Assembly: GCA_000701725.1 (NCBI GenBank)
Contig: JNJQ01000001.1
Coordinates: forward strand, 274,107 to 338,106
Direction of reading: 5' to 3'
Source of the DNA: Erysipelotrichaceae bacterium NK3D112
Lineage (GTDB): Bacteria > Bacillota_I > Bacilli_A > Erysipelotrichales > Erysipelotrichaceae
DNA: 64,000 bases
The notes under the pieces were generated by a model. It was not told where the DNA came from. It searched no databases and saw nothing but the letters and a program-made list of their open reading frames with translations. Positions 62,331 to 64,000 of this stretch are shown piece by piece (within the stretch, counting starts at the first letter, position 1; every line of letters begins with the position of its first letter). Position numbers and translations under genes: made by a program.

Positions 62331-63611
62331 ATGAATAAAAACAAAAACAACAGAAAACGGATCTTTGCGATCGTAATCATCACCATGATCATTGCCGGTA
62401 TGGTCGGAAGCCTGATTCAGACAGCCAGACCTGCCGTGACACCTAAGCAGCCAAATGAAAGTGAAACAGCGGATACACCTGTATCTGCGGAACCTGTTCA
62501 AGAGGAAGTGCCCTCCATTGAGGCGGGAATCCATGAAATTACCAAATACGGAAACATCACGCTTACCGTAACTCCTTCCTCAATGCGTGAGCTCGGCTTT
62601 GAACCCGGTGACATCATCAGTGTCACAGCAGGCGGGCATACACAGGAAATGCCGATCGGTTCAGCTTATACAGATGTGGATTCCGGTCAGATGGTATGCG
62701 CATTCCGTCATGAGAATGACAGTGAAAAAGCCAGTGTGGTTCTGGCGGTCAATATGGGCAACTTCGCGGCTTCTTTCGGGATTGCCGACAAGGAAGATAC
62801 AGAAGAGGACCCCGGCTACATCTGGAATTACCGGGAAGGCTTTGATGAAAAAACCTCCCTCCATATTGAGATGAAGGAAAAAGGCGGTTATCTTGACGGC
62901 TATGAAATGCATCAGCTGACTTCCTCGGCAAGCACAAAGCGTGAAGACTATGCGGATCTTTCCGATGCGGATTATGCCAACTTCCGTGAAATCCATATGG
63001 GCAGTATCGGCAAAGGCATTCTTTACCGCTCCTCATCCCCGGTTGATCCTGTCATGAACCGCAACAAAGAAGCCGATGCGGCGCTGCAGAAGGCGCTCAT
63101 CAAAACCGTTATGAACATGGCGGATTTCGAAAAAGACATGAAGCTCTATGAGAACTATTCAGACACATTCTATTCCGAATGTGACATCATCGCGCTCAAT
63201 ATGGGCATGAATGTTTCTGAAAAATCCTTCACGGACAAACTGGCAGACGGTCTTCGCTTCATTGCTTCCCATGAAGGGCCGTATCTGATTCACTGCACGG
63301 AAGGCAAGGACAGAACAGGTTTTGTGGCAGCTGTGCTGGAAAGTCTGATGGGTGCTTCCCCGGATGAGATCATTGAAGATTACATGCGCACATATATCAA
63401 CTACTACCACCTTGAAAAAGACAGTGAGCTCTACACAAAGATTGCCAATCAGAATATCCGCACATCATTGCAGAATGCCTTCGGCATTGAAGATCTGTAT
63501 GCAAACAGCGATGAGCTTTCGAAATATGCGGAGACTTATCTCAAAGGCATCGGCCTCAGTACAGAAGAAATTGAAGCGCTCAAAAAGAATCTTTCAGCTG
63601 ATTTTGAATGA
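62331..63611 (+). CDS. Membrane-anchored tyrosine phosphatase (second copy)
   Basis: 426 aa from ATG 62331 (GGAG 5 bp upstream; TATAAT at 62299-62304). An N-terminal basic stretch and hydrophobic helix (9-28, no lipobox Cys) make a signal anchor. A beta-domain (70-170) is followed by a phosphatase domain with LYRSSSPVDP and HCTEGKDRTG. Matches the 59146-60378 protein in order but at low identity, so an old duplication. Divergent topology from it: anchored by a helix instead of a lipid. Confidence 0.85.
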   Translation: MNKNKNNRKRIFAIVIITMIIAGMVGSLIQTARPAVTPKQPNESETADTPVSAEPVQEEVPSIEAGIHEITKYGNITLTVTPSSMRELGFEPGDIISVTAGGHTQEMPIGSAYTDVDSGQMVCAFRHENDSEKASVVLAVNMGNFAASFGIADKEDTEEDPGYIWNYREGFDEKTSLHIEMKEKGGYLDGYEMHQLTSSASTKREDYADLSDADYANFREIHMGSIGKGILYRSSSPVDPVMNRNKEADAALQKALIKTVMNMADFEKDMKLYENYSDTFYSECDIIALNMGMNVSEKSFTDKLADGLRFIASHEGPYLIHCTEGKDRTGFVAAVLESLMGASPDEIIEDYMRTYINYYHLEKDSELYTKIANQNIRTSLQNAFGIEDLYANSDELSKYAETYLKGIGLSTEEIEALKKNLSADFE

Positions 63612-63612
63612 A

Positions 63613-63640
63613 AGCACCTTTAAAAGGGTGTTTTCTTTTA
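63613..63640 (+). terminator. Rho-independent terminator
   Basis: CACC...GGTG with TTT/AAA pairing, then TTTTCTTTT. Confidence 0.6.
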
Positions 63641-63689
63641 TAATGTTTCTAACAGTAAACAATTCTGTTGATGACAAACGCGATAAATA

Positions 63690-64000
63690 CTAGCGTTTCC
63701 GCTTGTGTTGAACGTCAGTTAACACCAAATGCCGCAAAATCCGTTCCATCTTGGGCCATCGATCTACAGCACCTTTGACTCTGAACAGATACACAAACCA
63801 GTTCAGGTATGACTGAAGATTATCCATTCTCATACCTATAAAGCGATAGATATACCTCTTCAACCAGGAACACATGTTGTTAATCAAAGCCATGTTCTCC
63901 AGATAGTTCTTATCTTTGGTGTCAGCTATATACGCTTCACCGACAAGTTCCAGCTTCTCAATCAGCATGTTATGTGCTTTCTCACCGTCGTGAACTATTG
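63690..64000 (-). mobile_element. Transposase C-terminal part, IS1595/ISXO2-like, cut by the right edge
   Basis: On the - strand an open frame enters from beyond 64000 (IVHDGEKAHNMLIEKL) and runs to stop at 63690, with INNMCSWLKRYIYRFIGM, YLNWFVYLFRV and RILRHLVLTDVQ. His-Asp-Gly-Glu followed by an Asn-rich helix and a YLNWF/LK pattern resembles the ISXO2-like DDE transposases of IS1595, though the family call is tentative. No terminal repeat can be seen with the left part missing. Confidence 0.6.

Noticed and set aside
1..64000. CRISPR arrays, tRNA or rRNA genes, phage modules
   Set aside because: No repeat-spacer pattern, cloverleaf or rRNA-like stretch was recognised; no structural, packaging or integrase genes are present. 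The only mobile element is the partial transposase at the right edge.

Overview
The window reads as chromosomal DNA of a low-to-mid G+C anaerobic Bacillota (Firmicutes), most likely a gut or oral member of the Erysipelotrichia or Clostridia. This is inference from strong AGGAGG-type ribosome binding sites, TTGACA/TATAAT promoters, lipoproteins with Gram-positive spacing, the M20C dipeptidase PepD, a GPH sugar symporter with GH31/GH13 glycosidases, and many short accessory genes of families typical of that group. No rRNA, tRNA, CRISPR array or phage module was seen. Many genes end in TGA, often in ATGA overlaps, so TGA is a normal stop here. Gene order is almost entirely on the + strand; only the GH31/esterase pair, one phosphatase lipoprotein and a transposase fragment are on the - strand.

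Region by region. (1) 1-8.2 kb: a tightly packed island of poorly known membrane proteins. It holds two paralogues of a DUF6796-like family and three paralogues sharing a D-x3-[LI]-D motif, mixed with a SRPBCC protein, a ketopantoate-reductase-like enzyme, an alpha/beta hydrolase, an ATC-hydrolase-like protein, two GNATs (one frameshifted) and a methyltransferase. (2) 8.2-9.06 kb: a gene graveyard with an HTH pseudogene, a chimeric remnant of two island genes, and three AGTTAG/CTAACT palindromes. (3) 9.07-12.6 kb: a heterodimeric ABC system of YbtPQ/IrtAB type, probably metal-regulated. (4) 12.7-29 kb: many one- to four-gene units, namely TetR regulators, a CPBP protease, Xre regulators, Nif3, a serine hydrolase, flavoprotein reductases, an Mef-like MFS pump with a structured leader, a WYL regulator, and DUF genes. 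(5) 29.4-31 kb: a flavin reductase with an aldo/keto reductase lipoprotein. (6) 31.2-33.3 kb: a MarR regulator plus two radical-SAM proteins, matching the uncharacterised 'radical SAM mobile pair' system, behind a striking 18-bp inverted repeat. (7) 33.4-40.8 kb: a TetR-controlled redox operon (aldo/keto reductase, flavin reductase, amidohydrolase, flavodoxin lipoprotein, FMN reductases, DUF362 lipoprotein, ArsP-like permease). (8) 40.9-45.7 kb: ABC-2 transporter with an Xre-AbrB regulator, a broken nitroreductase, PhzF, PepD. (9) 45.9-59.1 kb: carbohydrate genes (GPH symporter, GH31, carboxylesterase, GH13, DUF1349) around a hydrolase, a zinc-ribbon membrane protein and an unusual TauE/SafE-polyprenol-kinase fusion. 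(10) 59.1-64 kb: two exported tyrosine phosphatases flanking a methyltransferase, a membrane gene with two in-frame TGA codons at probable Trp positions, and a transposase at the right edge.

At least eight genes are broken by single-base indels or nonsense codons, several in homopolymers, so either gene decay is active or the assembly carries indel errors. The systems that most deserve follow-up are the radical-SAM pair, the TGA-interrupted membrane gene, the leader upstream of the MFS pump, and the fused TSUP-kinase protein.
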